Shown here one piece after another: positions 26,406-36,507 of a stretch of 47,133 bases of DNA (position 1 is the first letter of the stretch; the number at the start of each line of letters is the position of its first letter). The position numbers and the translations under genes are program-made. Origin of the DNA: Gammaproteobacteria bacterium (GTDB lineage Bacteria; Pseudomonadota; Gammaproteobacteria; Steroidobacterales; Steroidobacteraceae); NCBI GenBank assembly GCA_025359565.1, contig JANYFY010000006.1, forward strand, positions 1-47,133, written 5' to 3'. The notes under the pieces are model-generated. The model ran no database searches. It was not told where the DNA came from and was given only the letters and a program-made list of their open reading frames with translations.

Positions 26406-27482
26406 ATGGGGAATTGTAGTTTGCGCGCTACGGAACGGCAACCTCTGATTTCGTCATATTGCCCAGGAGCATTGGGCGTGAACATTCCGGGAATAACCTC
26501 GATTCACCTCGATTCACCTCGATTCACCACGTATTACTACAATGCTCTAAACATGACCTCGTCTATGGTATTTGGCGTGTTATTTGGGTTCAATCTCGTA
26601 GCCAGCGGCTTGCTAAGAGTGCTCGTCGGTCTGCAGCGGTCCTACGAGGCGCAATTAATTGCGACTGCGGGATCGATAATTGCCAGCGTCGCGATTCAGT
26701 GGAAGGCGAGCATAGGAAATATATTATGCGCAGGGTTCGGAGTGCAATGTGCTGTCACCATGATCGTCGGGTTGCCATTGTTACGCACTAAGGGGCACAT
26801 GAGCCTGAAGTCTATTACCAGCAATATGCGAATTCAGCGGGCAATCCTATTTCGGACAGGGTCCTTGTTCTTAGCTTTGCAAATTGGCACCATGATCGGA
26901 TGGGGAAGCGATGCTTTCATGGTTGCAACCATTGGAGGAGCGTCGGCAGTCGCAATATTTGCCGTGGCTCAGCACCTTTTCCAGTTTGCGTCTCAGCCTG
27001 TGGCCGTCATTAACGGTTCGTTGTGGGCAGCCTACGCAGATGCAAATATATGCTTGGATAGACGGTTCATTCAAATTACCGTAATCCGAAGTCTTTGATT
27101 CAGTCTCGCTATCGCAGGCTCTATGGCGGTGCTGTTGTTGATAACGGGGCCATCAATTATTCCTTATTGGACCAAGAATTCAATCAATGTTCCTCGGTCG
27201 CTGTCAGTGGCGTATGTCGCGTGGACAATTGTTGAGGCGGCGGGCGCTGTGTTGGGAACTTACCTCAATGGTGTTGGGATCGTGCGTGAGAAGGTTATTG
27301 TCGTCTTCTGTTTCTGTCTGGTCGCATTGCCATTGAAGATATCTGCGATAATACATTATAGACCAACAGGCTTGATAGTTGCGACTACGGTCGCATACCT
27401 ATTAACGGTAGTGGGATTGTATAGCACGGTTTTTCGCAATCACATAATTGCCCGTATGCGGTACCGACCTCATGGTGAATAG
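26406..27482 (+). pseudogene. Oligosaccharide flippase (Wzx), 5'-truncated with nonsense codon
   Basis: Two plus-strand frames, 26406-27098 and 27123-27482, are in the same reading frame and separated by TGA (27096-27098) in ...VIRSL-stop-FSLAIAGSM. Together they give a polytopic membrane protein like the C-terminal three quarters of a Wzx flippase (LLRVLVGLQRSYEAQL, FQFASQPVAVINGSLWAAYA, LNGVGIVREK). Recognisable similarity starts only near 26550, so the first helices are missing. It is a leftover of another polysaccharide cluster on the opposite strand from the current one. Confidence 0.82.
26496..26525. repeat. Three perfect 10-bp direct repeats
   Basis: ACCTCGATTC occurs three times head to tail. 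It lies about 130 bp upstream of the reverse-strand export-protein gene and at the broken 5' end of the Wzx pseudogene. The 10-bp period equals one helical turn, so a regulator site is possible; slipped-strand expansion is the simpler explanation. Confidence 0.7.
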
Positions 27483-27508
27483 TTGCCTAAGACACTATGG
27501 GCTCGCCA

Positions 27509-28173
27509 TTAAGTTCGTAAATCCCCGACCTGCGCACTAGTCCATTCACTAGCGAATAGCGCTTTGGTCATCCTTGAGAAATCGCTCACAGTATAGGATC
27601 CGAGCCTATGAGCGTCGTCCCGCACAAAGACGCGAATCGAGCGCATATTCCCCATGGTGATGCGAACCCGCGTGCCAATCAACCGCTGCGACACATGCTG
27701 CTCTATGCTAGCGCGTGCGCCGTCAAAGGACAGACCGGCCACTATCATGGGTCCAAGCTTAGGGAAATTGATACGCCCGTCGCAGCCCACCTTGAGCACG
27801 TAGGAAGCGGTCTCGTTGCCGTACAACTGCACATTTAAGGTATCGACCGATCCCACGGCATAGTCGACGGGGACATGGATATCCGTGATGGCGGCGAAGG
27901 TACTGGGATCACCTCACGAACAAGTCGTAGCCAAAGTACTTGAGCGCACGTCGCCAAATTGTGCAAGTTCAGATGCGCGCTAACTCACTTATTCGCCTCG
28001 CCTGCCACGAGCCCCGCTATCGGGATCGTCGACAGACGGGGGATCACCAGCACCCCAAAAAAAATAAGGCGAGTTTTATCTATAATCGGTTTGGATACTG
28101 GCGCCACACCCTTGCACAGCACGCTTTGAATCAGCAAATTTCTCATAACCTCATTACGAGGCATTTGGCTCAA
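27509..28173 (-). pseudogene. Wza-like polysaccharide export protein, decayed N-terminal part
   Basis: Pieces of one gene are recognisable in different frames. Around 28100-28170 the reverse strand reads NLLIQSVLCKG, a relative of the linker of the 25780 gene. Near 27905-27950 it reads LKYFGYDLF, and in a shifted frame PSTFAAITDIHVPVDYAVG. From 27856 the Poly_export domain is clear (LNVQLYGNETASYVLKVG, DGRINFPKLGPMIVAGLSF, VRITMGNMRSIRVFV). It then fades out at 27509. So the exported-polysaccharide pore domain missing from the 25780 gene survives here, but with frameshifts and no C-terminal half. Confidence 0.8.
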
Positions 28174-28274
28174 GCTCTATCTCGACTCCAAACAGCGTCA
28201 TTTGTGGTTTATGCTGTCTATTCGTCGAATGAGGCGATCAAGCTTGGCGTAACACCGCAGAGGAAGAATCACGA

Positions 28275-30053
28275 ATGAATTATTTATCGCGTACGCGCGC
28301 CATGAGCGCCGGTATTTGCCTGCTTTTACCTTTATTGACGCTCGGCATACCCTACGCCTTGGGCGCCACCACGCAGCGCGAGGCTGACGTCATTATCGTG
28401 GGTGGCCACATACGCACCGAAGATAGCAGCGATGCGGTGGTCGACGCGCTCGCAATCCGCCGGGGACGTATTCTGGCCGTAGGCACGAACGCGCAGATTC
28501 GCAGCCTTGCACGCCATAACGCGCGAGTCATCGATTTGCACGGGCGCACGGTAACTCCTGGCCTGATCGACTCGCACGCGCACCTCGCAGACGGTGGCAT
28601 GGACGCCTTAAAGTCGGTAGATCTCAGCATGGCATCCAGCATTGTGGACATCCGCCGTAAGATCGCTGAGCGTGCGGCAACGCTACGCCCGGGCGAATGG
28701 CTCACAGGCTCCGGTTGGGACGAAGGCAAGCTCATCGAAGCTCGCTACGTCCGGGCGAGCGATCTTGATGACGTGTCGCCGCACAATCCTGTTTGGCTAG
28801 AACACACGACCGGGCACTATGGGACGGCCAACAGTGCGGCGCTGCACTTGGCTAGTATTAGTGCCACGATCGCCGATCCTGCGGCCGGCACCATCGACCG
28901 CGACTCGACCGGTGAGCCGACTGGCGTGCTGAAGGAATCCGCCCAAGAGCTCATTACCCGGCTTATCCCGGAACCCACGCTAGAGGAGTGGCGCAAGGCC
29001 ATCCTCGCCAATTTGGAGCTCATGCACCGCGAAGGAATGACCGGCGTGAAAGATCCGGATCTGCGGCAAATTCAATGGGACGCTTACGCGTCGCTTGCGC
29101 GTGAAGGTAAACTCAGCGCGCACGTCTGCGCGCTTTGGCATTCTGAACCCTCGCTCGATAAGGCGCGCCTGCAAGCGACTCACGTCGCAAACCTACCGCT
29201 TCCGCCCGCGACCGCAGCCCCGAACCTGGTCTCCTGCGGCATCAAGATCTACATGGACGGCAGCGGCGGCGCAAGGACGGCCTGGATGTATCAGGACTGG
29301 CATAAGAACAGTACCGCCATTGATACCGGCAACACTGGCTACCCCGTGATCGATCCCGCCCTCTACCGCCAGATCGTACAAGTGTTTCACGATGCGGGCT
29401 TGCACGTCGCAACGCATGCCATCGGCGATCGCGCGATCGATTGGGTCGTGGACACCTATGCTGCTGTGCTCGCCGCCAATCCTAAGCAGGGATTGCGACA
29501 CGCAATCATTCACGCCAACACGCCGACCGACCATGCGTTAACCGTGATGGCAGATTTGCAGCATCGTTTCGATGCGGGCTACCCCGAGACGCAGGCCGAA
29601 TTCCTCTGGTGGATCGGTGATAACTACGCCGGCAACTTAGGTCCGGATCGCGCCGGCCGTTTGGACCCCTACCAGAGCTACGTCAAACGCGGAATCCACT
29701 TCGGCGGCGGCTCCGACTACCCCGTCACACCCCTGCCCGCTCGCTTAGGACTCTGGGCATCCGTCACGCGCACGGCGCTGCGCGGTACCTACGGTAACCA
29801 ACCCTTCGGTACGGCGGAAAGCATCAGTGCGGCAGACGCGCTGCGGTCCTACACCACCTGGGCCGCGCATCAATTATTTCTGGACAGTGAAGCCGGTTCA
29901 CTCGAGGCCGGCAAAAGCGCAGATCTTGCGGTTTGGGATCGCGATCCGCTGAGCGCGACGCCCGCCGAGCTCAAAGAGCTTAAGTGCGAACTGACGCTCT
30001 TTCGCGGCGCTATCGTTTATAAAGCGACCAAAACCCCGGTCTCAGTTCGCTAA
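28275..30053 (+). CDS. Secreted amidohydrolase family 3 (YtcJ-like)
   Basis: 592 residues with a signal peptide (LLLPLLTLGIPYALGA). Metal-binding motifs of the amidohydrolase superfamily are visible: HAH in LIDSHAHLADGG, the region SCGIKIYMDGSGGARTAW, HAIGDRAID, and the conserved GSDYPVTP aspartate. Members hydrolyse amides or N-acyl groups; the substrate is unknown. AGAGGAAG lies about 9 nt before the ATG. The gene is convergent with the M61 peptidase gene, overlapping it by 12 bp. It begins the intact block that lies right of the polysaccharide locus. Confidence 0.85.
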   Translation: MNYLSRTRAMSAGICLLLPLLTLGIPYALGATTQREADVIIVGGHIRTEDSSDAVVDALAIRRGRILAVGTNAQIRSLARHNARVIDLHGRTVTPGLIDSHAHLADGGMDALKSVDLSMASSIVDIRRKIAERAATLRPGEWLTGSGWDEGKLIEARYVRASDLDDVSPHNPVWLEHTTGHYGTANSAALHLASISATIADPAAGTIDRDSTGEPTGVLKESAQELITRLIPEPTLEEWRKAILANLELMHREGMTGVKDPDLRQIQWDAYASLAREGKLSAHVCALWHSEPSLDKARLQATHVANLPLPPATAAPNLVSCGIKIYMDGSGGARTAWMYQDWHKNSTAIDTGNTGYPVIDPALYRQIVQVFHDAGLHVATHAIGDRAIDWVVDTYAAVLAANPKQGLRHAIIHANTPTDHALTVMADLQHRFDAGYPETQAEFLWWIGDNYAGNLGPDRAGRLDPYQSYVKRGIHFGGGSDYPVTPLPARLGLWASVTRTALRGTYGNQPFGTAESISAADALRSYTTWAAHQLFLDSEAGSLEAGKSADLAVWDRDPLSATPAELKELKCELTLFRGAIVYKATKTPVSVR

Positions 30054-31955
30054 AGTGGGTGGCGCGCGCGGCGCCACGATCTCGCGCAAAAGATCGGGTT
30101 TGGAGGGGTCGCGTTGCAGATGTGGATAGCGAAGTCCCCCGTGATAATCCAAGGAATGACGATCGGTAAAATTGCCGTTGGCGACCTGCAAGTCCAACTG
30201 TCCGTTAAGTTTGCTGTTTCGCACGGCGTCTTCCAAAGTGCTTAACGAGAATTTCACGCCGTTGACACTCACCAACTGCATTCCCGGCACCACGCCGGCG
30301 TTATAGCCGCTCATTCCCGGAGCTGAATCGAGCACGGTGCCGTCGTCCTGAATGAGTAAGCCAATGGAGTAGCGCAGGTCTACGAAGCCCGATTTCTGCC
30401 ATTCTGGCCACAGCAAATCGACCTTGTGAACCTGTTCCATGTCCGTAATCAATTCTGATTTTTGATCCGTATAGATAAGCTTCCATCCGCTGCGCGCAAG
30501 CCCTGCTAAGGGCGGATCGGCAGTCGTGGAATCTAGGTGATTGCGCAGGAATGTTTTCCAATCGTACGGCGCCACCTCATTCATTGCCGACACCACGTCG
30601 TCGAACGTATAGGGCTTGGCGGATGACTGTGGGCCGAAGAATCCCTTGCAGAAATCATCCAGCGAATGATGACCCTGACTTATTTGGCGGATGATACCAT
30701 CGGCTTCCAGCCACATCAGTCCGCTTTCCGCATAGAAATCCGCATTGCGCCGCGCTGAGACCCACGCGTTCGGCGAGGTGAGCATCATCTGGACTCCGAC
30801 GGTCGTGTCTTGCAGCGAGCGCCAGGTGCGTCCGGTGTGGTAGGTCATTTGCGCAGCATCGATAGCCAAGGATTGCGCCAACTGATCCTCGCTCCAAAAG
30901 CCGCTGCGCGCGGTGATGATGTTGGCGATGTAGTCGGTTAATCCTTCGTACACCCAGATCAACTCCGCTTTCATGGGATCCTGGTAGGTCGATATGTCGA
31001 GGCCCGACGGCGTACGGTATTTGCCGTTCCAGGAATGCAGGTATTCATGCGGGATCATCGTGGCCGTGGTCAGCAGAACGCGCGAATCGGACAGTCCGTG
31101 CTCGGGCAGCCGATTCTCGCTCGATTCGAAGTGCTCAAGCGTGTAGTGATCAATGGCATCGCCAAGCGACACCAACAAGTTGTAATGGGCATAGCGCGGG
31201 CCGCCAAAAATCGCCTCCGCTTCGGCCACCATGCGCTTGAAATGACTGATTTCGGCGGGCGCTATATTTAACTCTGATTCCTTCTCGGCTGAAATAGCGA
31301 GCACAGCGGGGCTTTTGCCGCCGAGCGGCACCGTGCGTAAATGGGTTGCCGCGATCAGCGGAGAATCTACCAGCGCCTTCAGGGAGACGGTTTTGAAGCT
31401 AATCAAATTATCGGCTTGGGCTCGATCGAACGGCAACGCGCTATTGTAGTGCCAACCCTGAGGCAATCGGATACTGGCCTGAAACGGGTCTCGATCGTTT
31501 GGCAAGCTCAGTGGATACAGCACAACCAACCACCAATTCACGACCAGCTGATCGTACGAGGTGCAGATATCAGATTGAAATCCTTCCTGACCCACCAGAC
31601 ACGCAAAATCGAGATCGGCCTGCACTTGAGTCACGCCCTCCGGCACCTCGACGTGAAACACATAAATATCCAGAGCATCGCGGTGCCATGCCAGCGGTTT
31701 TCCGCCCGCTGAAAACACCAGCTTGACGACCTGGCTTATAGGACCGACGGGCGAGTGTTCTCCGGGGATCCACTTAGGGTAGGCGAGGTTAAGAATTCCG
31801 GCGGCAGCGGGGATGCTGAGATGCGCATGCAGCACGCCCGTCGGCGCTTGGGTTGCGTCGAGTTCTAGAAGAATGGGCGGCCGTTCAGCGCCGCCGGCTC
31901 GCGCCATACCAGAAAGCACTAAAACCGCTAGAGCGAAAATAATTGATCGACGCAT
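30042..31955 (-). CDS. M61 family metallopeptidase (glycyl aminopeptidase type)
   Basis: 637 residues with a signal peptide (cleaved near GMARA). The N-terminal beta-domain (YPKWIPGEHSPVGPI) matches the M61 N-domain. The zinc site is HEYLHSWN (H303, E304, H307), with the third ligand expected in WVYEGLTDYIA. The C-terminal part has a PDZ domain (SAPGMSGYNAGVVPGMQLVSVNG). M61 enzymes cleave N-terminal residues, preferring glycine or alanine, in the periplasm. Together with the TonB-dependent receptor and the two amidohydrolases it suggests use of short peptides or N-acylated amino compounds. The receptor gene ends 30 bp upstream, probably in the same transcript. Confidence 0.9.
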   Translation of the reverse strand: MRRSIIFALAVLVLSGMARAGGAERPPILLELDATQAPTGVLHAHLSIPAAAGILNLAYPKWIPGEHSPVGPISQVVKLVFSAGGKPLAWHRDALDIYVFHVEVPEGVTQVQADLDFACLVGQEGFQSDICTSYDQLVVNWWLVVLYPLSLPNDRDPFQASIRLPQGWHYNSALPFDRAQADNLISFKTVSLKALVDSPLIAATHLRTVPLGGKSPAVLAISAEKESELNIAPAEISHFKRMVAEAEAIFGGPRYAHYNLLVSLGDAIDHYTLEHFESSENRLPEHGLSDSRVLLTTATMIPHEYLHSWNGKYRTPSGLDISTYQDPMKAELIWVYEGLTDYIANIITARSGFWSEDQLAQSLAIDAAQMTYHTGRTWRSLQDTTVGVQMMLTSPNAWVSARRNADFYAESGLMWLEADGIIRQISQGHHSLDDFCKGFFGPQSSAKPYTFDDVVSAMNEVAPYDWKTFLRNHLDSTTADPPLAGLARSGWKLIYTDQKSELITDMEQVHKVDLLWPEWQKSGFVDLRYSIGLLIQDDGTVLDSAPGMSGYNAGVVPGMQLVSVNGVKFSLSTLEDAVRNSKLNGQLDLQVANGNFTDRHSLDYHGGLRYPHLQRDPSKPDLLREIVAPRAPPTLAN

Positions 31956-31984
31956 GAGGTCCGCTTCCTAACAGTAGTCCGACG

Positions 31985-34855
31985 CTAGAATCTCAAGGTC
32001 ACGCCTAGCAGGAAATACCGCCCGACCGCCCCGTCTTGATGAAGCGCTGCGTCATACGCAAGTTCGCCTCCACCGCCGTAGGTCTGCAAATCGACCGGCG
32101 GCTCGGTGTTGAACAAGTTCGTGATCGACCCATGGACCGAGACATGATCTGTCGCCGCGTAGGTCGCGTACATATTCACATCCGTGAAATGATGCACTGA
32201 GCAGTACGGCTGCCACGCACTCGGCAAGGTAGTGATCGCGGGCGAAATCGCACCGCCAAAGGCGCCATCCGCTCGGAACTGGATGCCGGTCAAACAATTA
32301 ACACCGAAGGTCGGATCGGTGATCTTGAAGGCACCGGTGTAGTTCAGGGAGGCGGTCACGGATGCCGGGCCATGTGCCCAGGTTAACGAGGCCTGCACCC
32401 GCTCCTTCGGATTTCCCGTGTCACCGGAAACCCCGGACGGGCCGTGTGTTCCGGCAATATCGTAGGTACTGCCGCCGAAAGCTAACTCGTATTGAATGAC
32501 GTGGGAGTAGTTCAACTGAGCAGTGAAGGTGCCGATATCACCGAGCTCGAACTGACTGCGCAAATCGATATCAATACCGGACGTTTTGGTGGTCGCAGCA
32601 TTGACATAGGGATAGCTCCCATACGAGATGACGCCGACCGGCGTGGTGACCAGCGCCGTGGTGCAGTTGCCGCTGGTCACGGTATTCGTGCACACAGGTT
32701 GCTGGGCCGTGGGTCCGCGCGCGAGCGAGGTGAATTGCTGCAAGCCACCGAGTTCAAAGGTTGAAATCACGTCGTTGTTCAATTGAATCCGATAATAGTC
32801 CACCGAGATATTGAAGATCTTGCTGGGTTCGAATATCACGCCGAAAGTGAAGTTCGTAGAAGTAACCGCCTTCAACTGCGGATTGGAGGGAGTCACGATT
32901 TGCCACTGCACCGCGCACTGATTGTTAAACGTTCCCGTAACATTAGGCACGCCGCCGGGACACAGTACGGGGTCATACGATCCGCCGGCTCCGGTCGCGA
33001 TCCCTGAGACTCCAGACTCCGATATTGAGGGTGCGCGAAATCCCTTGCCCCAGGTGCCGCGAACAGCGAACAGATCAAGCGGTTTGAATTTGAAGCCAAG
33101 TTTAGGCGTTGCCGAGCCGCCGTAGGTATTGTAATGGTCGTAGCGAATCGCGCCATTCACCTCCAGACTCTTCAAGGGCTGTGAGTCGAATTCGACAAAG
33201 CCCGCGGTGTCGTCCTGTGAACCCTGGGTGAACGCCGTGTTTCCCAACTGCACGCCACTGGCGACCGTCGGCGGCGCGAGCGCGTTTTGCGCCTTGTGAA
33301 AGTACTGAATGCCGGCCGCGATGGCCAAGGGTCCACCCGAGAGCTGAGCCAATTCGCGCGAGCCGTGAAAATCAATCACCTCCAGCGTGCTGGAGGGTGC
33401 GAGGGAGGCGGTCGGAGCGAACAAGGCCGCGCCATTGGTGCTTTGGCCAGGCACATAGGATCCATTGTTGAGGGCCGCCTGCAGCGCCGCTGGCTCCAAA
33501 TTACCGTTGACCTGCACCGACATTCTGGCGTACATCAAGCCCACGGAGCCGTTGAGATCCCAGGCCCCGGCCTTGCCCTTAAGATCAGCGAACAAGCGAT
33601 AGGTGGTGGTTTCGACATCGCTGGTATACGGACCTGCTTCTGGAAAATTGTAGACCAAAGGCGCGGCAGTCCCATAAGGATTCAAAGGTGAATTGCCGGG
33701 CAATGTGATCACCGGATAGGCCAGAACCGATGAAGGCACACCAGGACCTTGAGGAATAGTGGTAAGTCCGCCGGTGTTGTATCCGGTGGTTGCAAATGCG
33801 TGACCGAACGGTTCAAAAGTCGATGCCACCTGGTGCGCGATGCTATCGAACAGCGACCCGGTAAAGGTCGCGGTCCAATCATCAGACAAACTCGCGGTGT
33901 ACTTGGCGAGCACATTCGTTTGCTCGCTCGGCGCCTGAATCAAACCCGGGAATTGGAACGTACATTTATCGGCGGCCTGCAGCGCTTGTGTGCAGCCAGG
34001 TAAGAAGCTTTGCGCCGCCTGGCCGTTACCCGGGTTGGGGTTGATCAAATACCCAGTCACACTATCGGGGTAAGACAGATTGTTGTTAGCCACTGAGCCC
34101 GGAGTGGTGTTGACGCCGCCCGGTAAGCCCGACCAATCCAGAGTGGTGTACCCGCCATGGCGGTTCGATGCGAGAATCTTGTCGGTGTGGTGCCAATCGA
34201 TCGCCACGTAGAAATTGTGGCCGTCACTTTTCAGATCGCCCCAACCAATGATCCCCGCCAAATGCTCGGTGGTACCGTCCCGACGCTGGGAAGTACCGGC
34301 CTCCGCCGTAATCTCGGATCCCACATAAGATTTCTTTAACTTGAGGTTAACGACGCCGGCAATGGCATCGGCACCGTATAGCGCCGAGGCACCGTCCTTC
34401 AACACCTCAATGGAATCAATGGCATTGAACGGAATTGCGCTAATATCGACGAAACTGCGTTGATTGTCGTCGCTTAAGGGATAGGCGATCATGCGCTCGC
34501 TGTCGAGCAGGGTGAGCGTGCCGCCCACTGTCAGGCCGCGCAGCGCAATGCCGGAACCTCCAGAGGCGAAAGCTTGACCAAATGCCTGATTCAGCGCGCC
34601 TTGGCCGTTCGCCGAAAGGTTTCGCAGCACGTCGGCAACAGTCGTGTACCCAGAGTTCCTCAGATCGTCGGAGTTGAGGATCTGCACCGGGCTCGGCGTT
34701 TCAAGGTCGGTGCGCTTGATCAAGGATCCGGTAACGACGATTGCCTCGAGCACATCGGTGCTTGATGCTTGCGGCGTGGTTTGAGCCATGCTCGCAGCGG
34801 TCCCCGCGGCCCAGAGCGCTAGACCCAAATAACTGCTTGATCGTGTCACTCGCAT
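31985..34855 (-). CDS. TonB-dependent outer-membrane receptor
   Basis: 956 residues. A signal peptide (SYLGLALWAAGTAASMAQ) precedes a plug domain: EAIVVTGSLIKRTDLETPSPV, then VLRNLSANGQ and IEVLKDGASALYGADAIAGVVNL. A 22-strand barrel follows and ends with phenylalanine in VTLRF, as required for BamA recognition. The plug style (GSLIKRTDLETPSPV) is that of receptors linked to peptide or organic-nutrient uptake in Xanthomonadales and sphingomonads rather than classical siderophore receptors. ATG 34855 is chosen because GGGG lies 10 nt upstream; 34861 is a close alternative. Flanking genes suggest an amide or peptide substrate. Confidence 0.9.
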   Translation of the reverse strand: MRVTRSSSYLGLALWAAGTAASMAQTTPQASSTDVLEAIVVTGSLIKRTDLETPSPVQILNSDDLRNSGYTTVADVLRNLSANGQGALNQAFGQAFASGGSGIALRGLTVGGTLTLLDSERMIAYPLSDDNQRSFVDISAIPFNAIDSIEVLKDGASALYGADAIAGVVNLKLKKSYVGSEITAEAGTSQRRDGTTEHLAGIIGWGDLKSDGHNFYVAIDWHHTDKILASNRHGGYTTLDWSGLPGGVNTTPGSVANNNLSYPDSVTGYLINPNPGNGQAAQSFLPGCTQALQAADKCTFQFPGLIQAPSEQTNVLAKYTASLSDDWTATFTGSLFDSIAHQVASTFEPFGHAFATTGYNTGGLTTIPQGPGVPSSVLAYPVITLPGNSPLNPYGTAAPLVYNFPEAGPYTSDVETTTYRLFADLKGKAGAWDLNGSVGLMYARMSVQVNGNLEPAALQAALNNGSYVPGQSTNGAALFAPTASLAPSSTLEVIDFHGSRELAQLSGGPLAIAAGIQYFHKAQNALAPPTVASGVQLGNTAFTQGSQDDTAGFVEFDSQPLKSLEVNGAIRYDHYNTYGGSATPKLGFKFKPLDLFAVRGTWGKGFRAPSISESGVSGIATGAGGSYDPVLCPGGVPNVTGTFNNQCAVQWQIVTPSNPQLKAVTSTNFTFGVIFEPSKIFNISVDYYRIQLNNDVISTFELGGLQQFTSLARGPTAQQPVCTNTVTSGNCTTALVTTPVGVISYGSYPYVNAATTKTSGIDIDLRSQFELGDIGTFTAQLNYSHVIQYELAFGGSTYDIAGTHGPSGVSGDTGNPKERVQASLTWAHGPASVTASLNYTGAFKITDPTFGVNCLTGIQFRADGAFGGAISPAITTLPSAWQPYCSVHHFTDVNMYATYAATDHVSVHGSITNLFNTEPPVDLQTYGGGGELAYDAALHQDGAVGRYFLLGVTLRF

Positions 34856-34934
34856 AATCATTGATCCCCAAGAAAAAGATGTTGTTAGCACTACCTTAAC
34901 AGGCAGTGTAGGTTAAGTAGTTAAATCGCGTTTG

Positions 34935-36356
34935 TTATTTGGAGGTAGCGACCGCCTCCTGCACCCGTCTCAGCATGCCGTCTAGATCCTCGCGCGATAA
35001 ATATCGGCCCGCCAGCACGACCGCGTTGATCTTGCGAGTATTACCAATGTCCTCCAATGGATTAGCATCCAATAGCACAAGATCTGCCAGCTTGTGCGCC
35101 TCGACGCTCCCCATGTCAGCGCTGCGCCCCATGAATAGCGCCGGATTGCGCGTGGCGGTCTGCAAAGCCTGCAAGGGCGTTAGGCCCGCTTTGACGAACA
35201 AGGCTAATTCATCATGCAAACTGAAGCCGGGAAAAACGTGCACGCCAGCGGCAGTGTCGGTGCCGGCCATGAACGGCACTCCCGCCCGAACCATCGCGAG
35301 AGTCATATCCAGCTCCATCTGCACGAATCGCTTGCGCACCGGCAATGGGTCTGTGTCCATGTCCTTTAAAATGTCACGCGTGAACATCGGCCAGGTCCGC
35401 TCCCGCCATGCCGCCGGCGCATATTTCGTCAAGGGATCGCGACTCAGGTCGATGTCGTCAATCAGCCATTGGCCTCGTTCCCATACCAGTGTGGGTACCT
35501 GCCAGGTCTGATTTTTAGCCATTAGGGCTATCAGCGTTTTAGCCCGGCCAGCATCGTAGGTGCTCACGTTTTGACCAAGACTTTTCGGACCCGCAATCAA
35601 TTGATCCTCGATCGTGGAGCATCCTTCGAAGATGCCCGTAAAGTGTTCGATACTCTTTTGACCAGCGTTGGAGGCTTCTGAGGCGCGCACCGCATCGGGT
35701 ACGTGTCCTACGAAGGTAAGCCCCACCTTCTTGGCTTGCTCTGCCGCGGCAAAATAGCCATCGCGCGGGATCAAAGATTGAATCTTGATGAAATCGACAC
35801 CCTGAACTTTTAGGTCATTGACGACCTTACGCCCATCCGCCGCATTCGCGACCGGGGCCGAACTCGGAAACCTGGGTGTCGGACCATCAAGCATGGGACC
35901 TGCTATATATAAACGCGGTCCCAACAGCGTGCCGGCCGCAATTTGCGTGCGCCACTGCTTGAGCACTTCTAGATCACCGCCCATGTCGCGCACCCCGGTA
36001 ACCCCGTTGGCGACAAACAGCGGCAACGTAATATTCTCCGCACGCGGCAACCAATCGCCGAAAACCGTATGCACATGCATATCCCAGAGCCCTGGGATCA
36101 GAAACTTGCCGCGCGCATCCACGACCTGCGCCTGGTGAGGGATGTGCAGCGTTCCGCTCCTTGCTATTTGCGCAATACGCTCGCCCTTGAGGATCACCGT
36201 CATATCCGATTGCAGCGGTCCTCCCGTCGTATCGATGATGTTTACATGGGAAAACACCAGCGTGGATTCCAACGCCAACGCTTGCTCTCGCCCAGCAGCG
36301 CCGATTGTGATTGCGACGAAAAGCCCAATGGCCGTCCGTAAGGTTAGTGATTTCAT
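34935..36356 (-). CDS. Secreted amidohydrolase, imidazolonepropionase/prolidase-like
   Basis: 473 residues with a signal peptide. Metal-site motifs: LIPGLWDMHVHT (HxH), the carboxylated-lysine region VDFIKIQS, VGHVPDAV and SIEHFTG histidines, and the aspartate in FMAGTDTAAG. The C-terminal LGLxPxEAL-like stretch GLTPLQALQTATRNPALF and ADLVLLDANPLEDI are typical of Xaa-Pro dipeptidase and imidazolonepropionase relatives. ATG 36356 is chosen since GAGG lies 9 nt upstream. It is transcribed ahead of the receptor and M61 genes and likely shares their promoter. Confidence 0.87.
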   Translation of the reverse strand: MKSLTLRTAIGLFVAITIGAAGREQALALESTLVFSHVNIIDTTGGPLQSDMTVILKGERIAQIARSGTLHIPHQAQVVDARGKFLIPGLWDMHVHTVFGDWLPRAENITLPLFVANGVTGVRDMGGDLEVLKQWRTQIAAGTLLGPRLYIAGPMLDGPTPRFPSSAPVANAADGRKVVNDLKVQGVDFIKIQSLIPRDGYFAAAEQAKKVGLTFVGHVPDAVRASEASNAGQKSIEHFTGIFEGCSTIEDQLIAGPKSLGQNVSTYDAGRAKTLIALMAKNQTWQVPTLVWERGQWLIDDIDLSRDPLTKYAPAAWRERTWPMFTRDILKDMDTDPLPVRKRFVQMELDMTLAMVRAGVPFMAGTDTAAGVHVFPGFSLHDELALFVKAGLTPLQALQTATRNPALFMGRSADMGSVEAHKLADLVLLDANPLEDIGNTRKINAVVLAGRYLSREDLDGMLRRVQEAVATSK

Positions 36357-36507
36357 AAGTCTTTGCCTCAACCGTTATGCAGACGAATGCTGGCAGAAAT
36401 ACGCTCGTGGTGCACAGATTTTTTATTCAAAAATTTTGGCTTGGTCTATATCGCTACGCAGCGTATACCGATAGCGTTTCGTTCAATCGCTTCATTAAGG
36501 ATTTAGT

